Below are positions 22,803 to 33,281 of a stretch of DNA of 57,179 nt, in pieces. The notes beneath the pieces are model-generated. The model did not search any database. It worked only from the letters and a program-made list of their open reading frames with translations, and had not been told where the DNA came from. Every line of letters starts with the position of its first letter. Within the stretch, counting starts at the first letter, position 1. A program made the translations under genes and the position numbers. Source of the DNA: Chloromonas sp. AAM2 (taxonomy: Eukaryota > Chlorophyta > Chlorophyceae > Chlamydomonadales > Chlamydomonadaceae). Where the stretch lies: contig QAXH01006551.1 in assembly GCA_004335635.1 (NCBI GenBank), positions 338 to 57,516 of the forward strand, read 5' to 3'.

Positions 22803-25800
22803 ATGTGTGATCTACAAGATGCGCACCGACTGGCAGAACGGTACAGCATTATTTCATCACGTCTGGATGCTGTGGAGCATACAGCTCGGCAGAACTTCAC
22901 CCTGGCCCTCTCATTGCGGTGGGCTGCATTGGAGGCACGGCTAGCAGCTCTCGTGACAAAGGTGCTTGTGCGTCTGCATGCTGCATGATATCTCTGTGAA
23001 TGGCTGCCTGAGACAAACAAAAACTGGTACCCTTTCTGTTGTCAGACGCTATTGACATGATGCGTGGCGATGCCATGCCGCCAAAAGCAACGACCCGTGT
23101 GACTCTGTGTCTCTCAGGCTGGCCTGCAAGAAGCTACATCATGCGAGGCCACACCATGCAGCTCCCAGCCTGTTCACCCCCAAGAGCCTGTTATAACAGT
23201 GGATCCTGAACCTCCTGCCGATGCCAGCCCCACACAGCAACGCCTACATAGGGAACTCGTCAGAAGGGGCTTCACAGAGTTCCGGTTTGTGAGGGTTCCA
23301 GGAGGCTACTATGAACAGCCATTGGAATGGCGGCAGGTGAGGCTCTGCGAACGTAGACCAGACAGTGGCCTTAAGCACGTGCGTCAAGGACTCTCGGGTG
23401 CAGGCTGGGCTTACTCTGGGCTTACTAGCAAGTAGTCTTACGGGCGCAAGCCAGTGGGCCTGCGGTGTGGCTTGATTTGATGATGGGCATAAGGACTGCA
23501 CGGCCTGGCAAGCAGATGGTCCGTGTCAGCTCAGTCTAGGCCATGCGACTATCAATGGGCGCCCTAATCGGATCTTGCAACAAGACATGCCAAGACCATG
23601 CACGGCATGAGGCAGTGCTAGCAGCCACAGGTGTCCTATGCGGAGGGACGCAACCATGCTTGCAAGGGCTTTTTGGAAGCAGGATGCAGACTTATAAGCA
23701 GCAACATGACCTGGTAGTTGATGTTACGTTGGTGCCCATGATGCGTCCTACGGGGTAGAAATGATGGGAAGCAAGATGCAACATCTCAATCGCTTCTGTG
23801 CCGTTGGCCATGGCACAGCACAGCCAGTGGATCTGCCCATGCCAGCATGTGTGCTTGCATGCGTGCTGCAGGCTCAGCTGGGCGCTGCCAGCACAGACCA
23901 CCTGTGCAAGAGCATAGTAGCGGAGAACACACGTGCCCACCCCTCAGCTGTGCACCCAACCGACCCGTTGCACCCTGACAACTGGGCCAACCCACGCAAC
24001 AGCAGGTAGGGCAGGCAGTGGAAAAAGCAGGTGCTAGCAACGGATGTCAGCCTGCCATTAGCAGCCCTATCGCGGGTTCATGCGCATGCGTCCATCAGGT
24101 GCATGACTCATCAGCAACTGTTCGTGACTGTGAAGACATACTTTGAACCTTGGAAGCTCCATGTCGGTCAACATTGCTGTTATGTGAATTGCTTGCATCA
24201 GGGGGGTCCACATGCACCCAGTGCAAAGCCATGAAAGATACTGCTGAATGCCCAAAAAAGAAGACAGAAAGACAGAAAATTCACTCAATTCTTTCTCAAG
24301 TCAAGCTTCTCTGCCAAGTCAAGCTTCGTCTTCTTCACCTCAGATCTTCTCTCATGGTTCTTCTCTCCTACATGCAATTCTTCCCACCTACATGTAATTC
24401 TTGTGAAATCGTTCTTGGTGCAGGTACTACGTCATTATTGTGCAATACAGTGCAAGGCTGAACTTTGAAAAGCTCAAGACTCTCATTCACAGACTTAATG
24501 GTGCGTTGTCGGTAATATCAGTAGGATTAAGTGTTGTCCGGGTACATGTGCCGAGCGGTCATGTGATCTGCAAAGCGACCAGTTGGTTTGTCAACTGGCC
24601 CCCTGCAAGCCGCCTTGCTCCATCTCGTGCACTTCCTGGATCGTGCAGCAAGGCTCTGGGACAGGCGATGAGACTGCATGCCTCCACCTATCTTAGCATT
24701 GTGTCAGCATGTTGGTACGCCACTACTACTTGTTGACGGTAATTCAGCCAGTGCTTGAGGTTAAGGCAATGGTGTACAAGGACAGCGCTTGCCGGATTTA
24801 CAACCGACCTTCAGGATTGAATGATTCATTTATCACGTTCTCGACGTATTTATCATGTGATGTGTGCTCAACACAATTATCATGTGATGTGTGCTCAACG
24901 CAATTATCATGTGATGTGTGCTCAACGCAATTATCATGTGATGTGTGCTCAACGCAACCTGCAAGGTTGGATCATGTGTGTCGCACAGACGGCAAGATTG
25001 GCAAACAATTCTTCAACATTCGCCTTGCGCCTGAAGATATAAACGATGCCTTGACTGGCTATCAGCACAATGCAGGTGAGCACAAAGTCTGCTGGGTGTG
25101 GTCTGAAGGCATGGTATGGTTTGAGTCAGTGTTAGTGGGCTGACGATAGTGTGATTATTTGTCACTGATGAAAAATGGGTCTAATACCACTCAGAGCGGT
25201 ATCTGGCTTCCACGCATTCACTGGCAGGCACCCTGTTCCGGCGCCTGCACCAGTATATTGGACACAACGATCCAGCATTGATTATGACATCATCAGCATT
25301 GATTATGCGGCTTGCTGGCCCAGACACCCCATACAAGCCATGAGGCACACAGGCGTGCTCAATACAACACTGGTGGGTTGTTTTTATGTTTTGTGTGGAG
25401 CCTAGCTTCACAAACGTGAAGTAGAGGCCGTCTGAGCTTAAACAGGCAAAGGGGACAGGGCACAGCTACAGTGTGGCGCTTGACCTGCAGAAGCAGCACG
25501 AACCCTGCACCAACGGCCATACTTTAAACACTCCGTCCCCTGCCAGTCTTGTGCTCAGTTTGGCTAGCGGAAGGGGTCGCTTGACTTGCCACATGGTCTG
25601 TCCTACCGCGTCCACGCATGTAGTCATCTAGAGTAGAAGCTGCTGTCCAACCAGGATGTCGGTAGTATCAGGGGCTGTGATGTGTACCATGTCCGTTTTG
25701 TGGATGCAATCAGACGGATATGTTGAGACATGGCATTTGAAAGACAATGAACGTTGAGAGGCGCATGTTTTCAGGCCCCTTGTGGGTCTAACGAGGTTTG

Positions 25801-26602
25801 CGGCCAGGATAGCACTTCGAGTCGTGACCATAACCAACACTATCACGGTGTGTTCACTTGTAAGTTGGACGGGCGGAGACCTCCCCGCTTGTGACGTGTA
25901 CCGTGTGCGTTATCTTTTTTTCTAATCTTATTTCACGTTGTCACAGTTTCGCCTGTGGGCATGCCTGTGGAGCTACCCATGATCATGAGCCACCGGATAA
26001 CAGAGCTCACGCCTGACTTCTTCTTCGTGGGCGGCGGGGAGGTGGACCTCAAGGTCAGTGAGACAACATGATCTTACCCCATGTGCGTCATGCCTTGGCG
26101 CATTGGGGCTCCGGCATGCCACACTGCAGCACGCATGGAGGACACACAAAATGGGTGTTCATGTCACACCCGCACAATGATCAGCCCCCATGCGTTAGTT
26201 ACCTCATGCTAGTGGTCAAGACATGTTTGTAGTGGCCCTCCAGACCTGTCCTGGGCAGCAAATCAACGTTACAAATTTGCAGGAAATGCATGTGACACGT
26301 TGCAAATGATGGTGCCTTGGCCAGGTAAAGAACTAGCCTTGCCATGCACTTTGGTGCCCTTTGGTGCACTTTGGTGCCATGCACTTTGGTGCACATTTCG
26401 ATTCCCATGTGTTCAGGGGGGTCTGCCGTCTCATGAGTCAGCCTCTTCTGTCCACTGTACATGACGTGCACTCAACCACGCACTCAGGACGTGCACTGAC
26501 TCCTGTTGTGTGACCACTGTGCAGCTGGGCTTCTACGCGCGGGAGTTTCTGGCCAACTATGCAAGTGGCCCTGGCGTTCTGGTGGCAGACATCACCTACT
26601 GA
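22803..26602 (+). CDS. YbaK/ProXp-type aminoacyl-tRNA deacylase domain protein
   Basis: Seven exons: 22803-22961, 23118-23336, 23872-24005, 24424-24500, 24989-25075, 25947-26053, 26525-26602, giving 286 aa with all phases consistent. The N-terminal 50 residues (ERYSIISSRLDAVEHTARQN and onward) look like a coiled coil. The YbaK domain runs FTEFRFVRVPGGYYEQPLEW, AQLGAASTDHLCKSIVAENT, YYVIIVQYSARLNFEKL, FFNIRLAPEDINDALTGYQH, ELPMIMSHRITELTPDFFFV, GGGEVDLK. This order matches the plant/algal YbaK family. In related ProXp and YbaK enzymes a conserved Lys in the K-T/S-I/L-V motif is needed to hydrolyse mischarged tRNA; here it is Lys139 in CKSIV, so activity is plausible. Substrate unknown. No clear organelle signal is seen. 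A 27-bp minisatellite abuts exon 5, and a fragment around the start codon recurs near 48.3 kb. Confidence 0.87.
24850..24957 (+). repeat. 27-bp minisatellite near YbaK-gene exon 5 acceptor
   Basis: Four units of a 27-bp repeat whose core is ATCATGTGATGTGTGCTCAA. The last three are identical and the first differs at one base. It ends 31 bp before the 3' splice site at 24988. Confidence 0.92.
25680..25894 (+). mobile_element. 5'-truncated non-LTR-like element, copy 3
   Basis: Starts near CCGTTTTGTGGATGCAATCA and continues through GATATGTTGAGACATGGCAT and GAGGTTTGCGGCCAGGATAG to GGACGGGCGGAGACCTCCCC. It aligns with the inner part and 3' end of the 32.4 and 55.9 kb copies. It lies in the long intron between exons 5 and 6 of the YbaK gene. 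Confidence 0.75.
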
Positions 26603-27150
26603 TGCATTGAACAGTGGCTGCGGTGCTTCGATCTGCATGGTGCATGGTGCACCAGCTGGACTGGCTCTACTGGACTACTGCGAGCTTCTGCGAATTGGTC
26701 CCTCGCTTGATTTCTTCTGCTTGCCGTCTTGCCGTCTCACTCGGGGGAGGCAGATCGTCCAAGGCCAAACGCGCAATGAGTACTGTCATGGTATAAGAGA
26801 GATCAGCTGACCGTATGTAATCTCAGAAGGGATAAGAATTTCATCCCTCGCTCCCGCTACCAAACTAACATGTTCAGGTTGCAATTAACGCCTGGAATGC
26901 TAAGCGGCATCCAAAATCAAGGGCCGTCAGACAGGTCACAACACATAAAAACCCAGCAAAACGGTTAACGGCCAAAAGTGTGATCAGAGAACTCATGAAA
27001 TGGCTGTGGCATCTGGGTTACACGGGGGCATCTGGGCGACGACGCCAGGATCTCGGCTTCGTTTGCTCAAACACAGGCAACCAGTACAAAAGTTGTTGGT
27101 TGGGCTGCACATCCAGGTTTGAGTTTCGGGATTACCGAGCGAGTTCACAA
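26603..27150. other. Spacer upstream of the first periplasmic-binding-like copy
   Basis: The first part is the YbaK-gene 3' UTR. From about 26915 on, the sequence resembles the region upstream of the second copy (from about 33085): shared GTGTGATC, GACGCC and GTTGGTTGGGCTGC blocks. The tandem duplication therefore included the promoter/5' UTR. Confidence 0.55.
26816..26820 (+). terminator. Candidate TGTAA poly(A) signal for YbaK gene
   Basis: TGTAA 214 bp after the stop codon at 26602, a normal distance for a chlorophyte 3' UTR. Confidence 0.3.
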
Positions 27151-30100
27151 ATGGCCCACCAATGGCGTTCCGCGTCCATGGCAGTAGTGAACTTGCTGCT
27201 ATTGCTGGGAATTGACGCAGCTCTACCTCAGCGCATACCAGGGATCCTTCAGCGCCTTCCCAAGTCCATTCCAGGCCATTGGCAGCAGCGCACCAGTCGT
27301 CACAAATTTATCTACCACCGTGAGTGGCAGCAGATGGTCTATGGTCCGACCGGTTTACCGGGTTTGTTGTTACAACGGGCTTGCCTTTTGCGCAGGTCAC
27401 CTTTGCCACGGGCTTCGAAGTCGCCTACTTTCCAACATACAAGGTGAGACGAGGCCCTACACATTGATTGTGAGTGAGCCGCCCTTAATGTGAATCCCTT
27501 GCCTTTGTTTGCAGTTGGTCACCAACAAGGTGGCCTATGGTGGCCCATTCACATACGCACTGGTTCAGTGTCGCCTAGAGCCTCCATCTGAATCCCAACT
27601 GCCAAACAACACCAAGATGTTTAGCATCCCGCTGACAAGTGTGGCAGTGGAAGACAATGTCGATGAGGCCTTTATGGTAAGCATCGGTAACATGATGCAA
27701 ACCCTGTATCCATCATTCATGGTACAGCTTGGCCTGTTGGAGCAGCACCTGTGTGACTGTGGCTGGCCCGTGTGTCTGACATGAATTTCTCTTGCAGACC
27801 TGAAGCTGCCTGCAACCTGCAAATTAAATAAATACCTACAACATTCTCATCATACATACAATTGTACATACATCACCAATACCAGCAACATACTCTATAC
27901 TGTCTCAACAGCGCAACCAGAAGCTTATTGTGCCAGGATACACACCTGACGTTGGTTCTGTGGGTGTTCACTGAATGCAGGTTGCGCTGGGCCTGCAGGC
28001 ACGCGTGTCATACGTCTCACAGTATGCCGTCGACCCATGCTTTCAGAGCCTGGGACTTGGCGGTAAGAAACAGGGTAACACGGTCAGTCCTTCATGATGA
28101 TGTGAACGTGCGCTGCATGTGAAAGGACTCGTTGCGTGAGTAGAGTAGTAGAGCGTGATCCCTCGTCATTGAGACATTCAGTCAATGGGGCGGGCGTGCA
28201 GTAATCCATGTCGCTTCATAGATCCTCACCGCTCATGCAGCAAGTGCTGTCGCCTTGACATGCAGTGCTCTTTAGCTACCTGCCAGTGCTCTCAGCACAG
28301 TCTAGCAAACACTGATCAAACATGTTCTGCGTGATGGTATGCTAGCAGGTGTTCAGAAGAAAGCCAACCCAGTCAGCTGTCTGTGCGCGCAGGGTGCATG
28401 GCCTTGACATCAGGCGCTGCCAACAACTACACTGATGTAAAGGTTGCCACTGTGGATGGCATCTTTGGCCACCAGGACTCGTCAAAGACCATTACTGTTT
28501 CGTGAGTGGCCTGCTCAGCAGGATGTCTATGGCCATCACTCATCATGCTTGTCTTTCATTGCACAACCTTGGGCTGGTCCTTGAGGAATCACTTTCACCT
28601 GACAACATGTAGTCGAAGCCCGTCCATACCCAAGAGGTTTTCAGCGCAAACGTTGTGCCCCAAAGCGTCCAATGCATCTAACAGAGCGCCCAAATTCAGC
28701 AGAGATGATGAAGTATCAGTGCGGCCCACTACTTCCTCTGGTGTTGAGCAAGTTGAGCCAGCCGCCACCTTGGCTGGTCGCTCTAGTAGCTATCAAGGCA
28801 GGTCAGCCGTGGTGTTTGACAGGTCAAAGATGAACAAGTCACAAATCGTTGTCACTCAAACGCGACGTGGGATTGCATGCCCTTGCATTCACCACATGTC
28901 CATCATTTATGGCATGCAATTCTTTGCAGGGCCACAAGTGATCCAGACCCATTGCACCGCGCCGAATGGATCAAGTTCGTGGCTACCTTTTTCAACAAAG
29001 AGGACATGGCCAACTCATTCTTCAACGGAGTGGCACAGGTGACGGTGGTCGAGTTCCGTACGCCACTTGCTTGGCTGCAAACTGATTGATGCCCGGCCAT
29101 GGGCAGATGACATCTGAGACTCGGCATGTGCACTGTACTTTACTGTAGTTGATTGCGGCACCAAACGTATGCATCTGCTGATGCGAGCCCAGCCTGCCTG
29201 CCACACTTGCAGCGATACAAGGCTGTCAAGTCAGCCGTGGCGGCGCAGAACGTTGCCAGAAAGCCTGGATGCCTGAGAGTCCATACAAACCCAAGCAAGT
29301 GCAGATCAGCTTTGCGCAGTACAAGGCCACGTTCACACAGGTGAGAGCACAAGGAGGGCGCCTCTGACAGGCATGTTAATAGCAATTGGAACTGTACTTA
29401 GAGTGCTCAAAGATTTGCTGTCCGCACATGGCATGGGATAAAGGACAGATCAGTCACAGGCTGCAGAAGCAGTGGATGTAGCGGCACCCAGAATTCCCGG
29501 ATGCCTGCTCAATGTGCAGCAGGCTGGTGAATAAGCCGTAGATGAAATGCAGCTGATAGAAATGGCATCAATAGCCACAGGAGCTGCCTCAGGCTGCACT
29601 CGTCTTTGACGCACGTTGTGCTGCCGACCCATTTCAGGAACAACAAGGTGCTGCGCCTAGATGCCCAGAGCAACCCTCAGGGCCTCACAGCCTGGTTTGG
29701 GAAGGCTATTATCAACCCTGACGTTGTGCTGGAAGAGATGGCTCGTGTGGTCACCCCTTCCGCTGTGAGCAGCAACGCATCGCCTCAGTACCTGCGGCTG
29801 CTGGGCCAACAGCCGTCAACGCTGCTGCAGTCTAGCCAGTGCCCGCTGCAGAACTGCCTGCTCTGCAGCGCTCCCAGCATCTCCAATGCCCCCATCTGCC
29901 CGTTTGTGCACAGTTAGGTGATAAAGGGGAGGCACGGTGTGGCAAGTCAGGAGCAGTGGGCAGTTGAAGGTGGCTGGAGCAATGTGGCAACCAAGTAGAA
30001 GCGAGATTCAGACTGAGTTCTAATCAGGATGAGCAGGAACAAGGGCGTTTGCCGTGAGTGCAATCCTTAGTGCTTGCAGCTGTCCACCTTGCCCAGAGCT

Positions 30101-30289
30101 TCCTTGACCTGTGGTTGCTCAGTTTCTCACTGCCTTTGCTCTCACTTGCATGCCACCCTTGTTGATACGTCTGGCTGTTGTCAATTCGCTGCATGCAGGG
30201 CATGCGATGGCAGCCTTGTGACAGCCACCCCAGAACAACGCTGCCCCCCCACATGTGCTCCTCCAGCCGGCATGACCACCTCTCTGTGA
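27151..30289 (+). pseudogene. Broken tandem copy of periplasmic-binding-like gene
   Basis: Exon equivalents: 27151-27319, 27396-27443, 27515-27676, 27981-28062, 28393-28501, 28930-29038, 29213-29340, 29638-29913, 30199-30289. Compared with the intact copy at 33282-38570: exon 1 has a 26-bp deletion (plus one missing codon) that shifts frame after the signal peptide; exon 7 has a 19-bp deletion; exons 8 and 9 are absent; the exon 10 donor is TT instead of GT, so reading ends at FVHS; and exon 11 stops after MTTSL, losing the hydrophobic tail. Exons 2-6 and 10 are otherwise open. The exon 7 deletion leaves two extra bases, exactly the phase exon 10 needs, so an exon 7-10 splice would be in frame through a shifted stretch. 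A shortened product is conceivable, but the exon 1 frameshift argues for a pseudogene. Confidence 0.85.
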
Positions 30290-31310
30290 AAATTGGCAAA
30301 CAACAATCTTGCTTCGGAAGACAACGTATCGTCGCTAGTATCGGTCGGTCTGAAGTGCGCAAAATTATGTCTTCATCGATCCTTGGCTTTGAACTTCCCG
30401 GTTTTGGAGCCAGGATCTTGACTATTTATTGCACAAAGCTTGAAGCGCGCTCGCCTGCGCCGCTATTATTTGATGAAGCCCAGAATACAACGATTCTATG
30501 GACTCGGGCATGTGCAGGCTCTGGGTTCAGCACTGGTTTGAAACCAGCCAGCGCGACAGGTGAAGCGGGCAGGCGCAAAACCAATCACCCAGACGCAAAG
30601 CAGCACAGACCCATTGTTGCCTGTAACGCCGTGCAGGCTGCTGGCTGTCTGACAATGACAATGCATGCACAAGGACATGTGCAAGGACAATGCATGTACA
30701 GTGACAACGCATGTACAGATGCAATTACCCAATTGTTTGCTGTGACGTTGCATGACTTGGGGTGGCTGCGTTTCTCGAAGTTGAAATGGATCTGATGGTT
30801 GCCCCGGTGAGTTAAAAATGGGGTTAGGATCGAAGGTGTGTAAATGTTTCGACTACATTTGCATTTGATTGTATTTTTGCTCCTGAAGATAAAATGAGCT
30901 TTGACTACATTCTACTGCATGGAATTTTTAATTGGACCTGCCACTTTTGGCCAGAGTTCTAAACACATGCCGTAACTGGTTATGAGCACAGTGCACGTGC
31001 GCACATTTTGTATAAAATTCTCGGAACTCTTGGAATGGTATGGAATTCAGAATATGCTTGGTTGAGAGTTGGTCACTTCCCATATGTGTGAAGTCACGCT
31101 CGGCTGTCATGTAGCTCCGCACATTCACTGAAACTCAGTACAATGAACACCTTTAGCACCTACGGGCTTGATCACTGGGACGAGGGACGGAGACAACTCA
31201 GCATTTGCTGGCTGCTTTTGCGGCAGAGGCTGTCACAGCAGCCGTGCAGGGGCAGTTTATCATCTCACTCAGACAAGGACAGTGTTCAGTGATCACTGAA
31301 ATCACTGTAA

Positions 31311-31404
31311 AACTGCTGCTACCACAGTTTGGTACTCTTACCAAAACTGTTACTGAAACTGCTGCTATCACAGTATTGGTACTCTTACCGAAACTGTTAC
31401 TGAA
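31311..31404 (+). repeat. 47-bp tandem repeat, two units
   Basis: Two adjacent units sharing ACTGCTGCTA, CACAGT, TTGGTACTCTTACC and AAACTGTTACTGAA, with a few substitutions. Further single ACTGAAA words follow to about 31,610. Confidence 0.75.
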
Positions 31405-32219
31405 ACTGGCTTACTGAAAGTCCGAAGCCCATCCGAAGCCCATCCACCGAAGCCAGTACGTATTTACTGAACATATGCTTACTGAAAAGCGTAAGTATAC
31501 TCGCACGACTGAGTGCTTACTGAAATCACTCGGCAACTACTAAAACAAGTGCTTACTGAAAGATGCGTGCATATATTGACACGACCAAATGCTTAATTGA
31601 ACCAGCATGGGCTGGCACGACAGGTGCCAGCCAGCAAGCACATTACAATAGTTGCTCACCAGTCCGTCAGACATAGCTGGTATCTGCTAAGTTGTTTGGC
31701 TAGCTTTGGTCTGCTTTCAGTGATGGCTTCGGTTGTTTCCGAAACGAGATTAGGTACAATCTACCGTGTGCAATCTACCAGCCCTTCTACCACGGTGAAA
31801 GTGACTGGGTAAACGTAACCTCGACCTCCATCCGACCAGGTCTGTTCTACAAGCCCCTCATCACGGTAGATCCTGGTACGAGATTAGGTAGAATCACCCA
31901 GGGCCTGGCCGGCGGATTCTACCGGCCCTTTTACCGCCCAAACATTCCGACGTTTGTTGAGTCAAAGTTGAGTCAACATGTGCTGAGCTGCCATTGAGGC
32001 ATTGCAATCAAAACTGGACCGAATGTGTGCTGTGAATACTGAGCGCTCCTGTTGCCTGCCAAAAGGGTATGTTTGATTATTGGCTGTTACAAGTAAATAC
32101 TGGAACTGTTCAGTAGAAAGGGCCAATCTTTGAAAGTAGTGCTAGTCTGAGTGTCTCCTTACAAGGGCTTCTTGTCTACGTTGGTTTGTGGCTCCTGGCA
32201 GGCCTCCCTCATCGCCCAC

Positions 32220-32613
32220 CTGTGCTGCGTACCAAGGCACAACAAGCGCAGCCACAGCAGGCCATGGAGCACCAGGGACTGGAGCCCCACCACATCGAGG
32301 CAGAGCAAGCGCTGAACGACCCGGCGAATTACGTGCAGGGTTGAGACGAAGGATACAGTCAGACACTAACATGACAGTTGACTGTAGGGGAGACGATTGA
32401 TATATCCGTTTTGTGGATGCAAACAGACGGATATGTTGAGACATGGCATTTGAGAGACATTGAGAGGCGCATGTGTTCAGGCCCCATTTTGGTTCTAAAG
32501 AGGTTTGATGTCAGGACAGCACCTCGAGGGGTCGGCCATCACCATTACAATCCAAGTCTGTCGCAATCCCCTTCACTTGTAGGTTGGACGGGTTGGAATC
32601 CCGTCCAAGTGAC
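32220..32613 (+). mobile_element. Non-LTR-like element copy 4 with ORF 3' end
   Basis: Longer copy. About 32236-32344 encodes the end of an ORF (AMEHQGLEPHHIEAEQALND then PANYVQG and TGA), which is also present at the protein level in the 55.9 kb copy. A shared 3' UTR follows (GTATCCGTTTTGTGGATGCA-type, GAGACATGGCATTTGAGAGA, CACCTCGAGGGGT), then the common end CTTCACTTGTAGGTTGGACG. I do not recognise the protein. The layout (ORF end, 3' UTR, fixed 3' end, variable 5' end) suggests a LINE-type element. Confidence 0.75.
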
Positions 32614-33281
32614 AGTCAGTGCATTCCCGGGCACGACAGCCGCATTTCAAGCACAGTCTAAACTATATGTAGACTTTGACCTTTGAGCAGGAGTTCGGCT
32701 ATCGTCGATAGTACATTGTTTGTATTGCTGCCATCCAATCAGCCTTCCCACTCAGACAGCCTGCCCACTATTACACTTAATAACTTCCAGTGAGACTGCC
32801 AGCGGTCCCCGAGGCTTGGTTCGCCTTCTGGCGTGAATGTAAGTGTCTAGATTCGTAAGCCTCAGACATCTATATTCCTCAAGACAACCGTCCTACCCTG
32901 TGCTTGCGTGGGATCGCAGTCCTGCGATTACCAGGTAGGGTTTACAGGGTTTTGCTCCAGGTTAGGACCCTTAAGCTTGAGGTTTTCGTGTTTGCTGCTT
33001 CCAATTAGTCACGCTGTGGTTGATTCACTGTTCGTTCGTGTATACTAACGAGACCGCATGCACCTGCCCACGGCCCCCCAATTCAAATCAGGGCCACGGT
33101 AATAACGGTAAACCACCTAAGTGTGATCTGGGACTCATCAAGTGTCATCTGGGCCCAACCTTGCGACGCCGCCGGAACTCAGACCCTTCGCTTCACTAGT
33201 ACAAGTACAGGCAACAAATTCAAAACCTGTTGGTTGGGCTGCCATCCAGTCTTGAGTTTCGTCGAGTTCGCCTGAACAACA

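Larger units (their letters stand above)
30290..33281. other. Spacer between tandem copies
   Basis: No gene recognised. It holds AT-richer DNA with repeated ACTGAAA-type words (about 31280-31610), one long copy of the non-LTR-like element (32220-32613), and from about 33085 the duplicated upstream region of the second gene copy. Confidence 0.5.

Noticed and set aside
24850..24957. CRISPR-like direct repeats
   Set aside because: The units are strictly tandem with no spacers and lie in a eukaryotic intron, so this is a minisatellite.
28506..29042. Open frame whose first 75 residues are identical to one at 34659, suggesting a conserved small protein
   Set aside because: It overlaps a mapped intron, and the identity is at DNA level over the whole 220-bp block, including third positions. 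That does not show protein selection.
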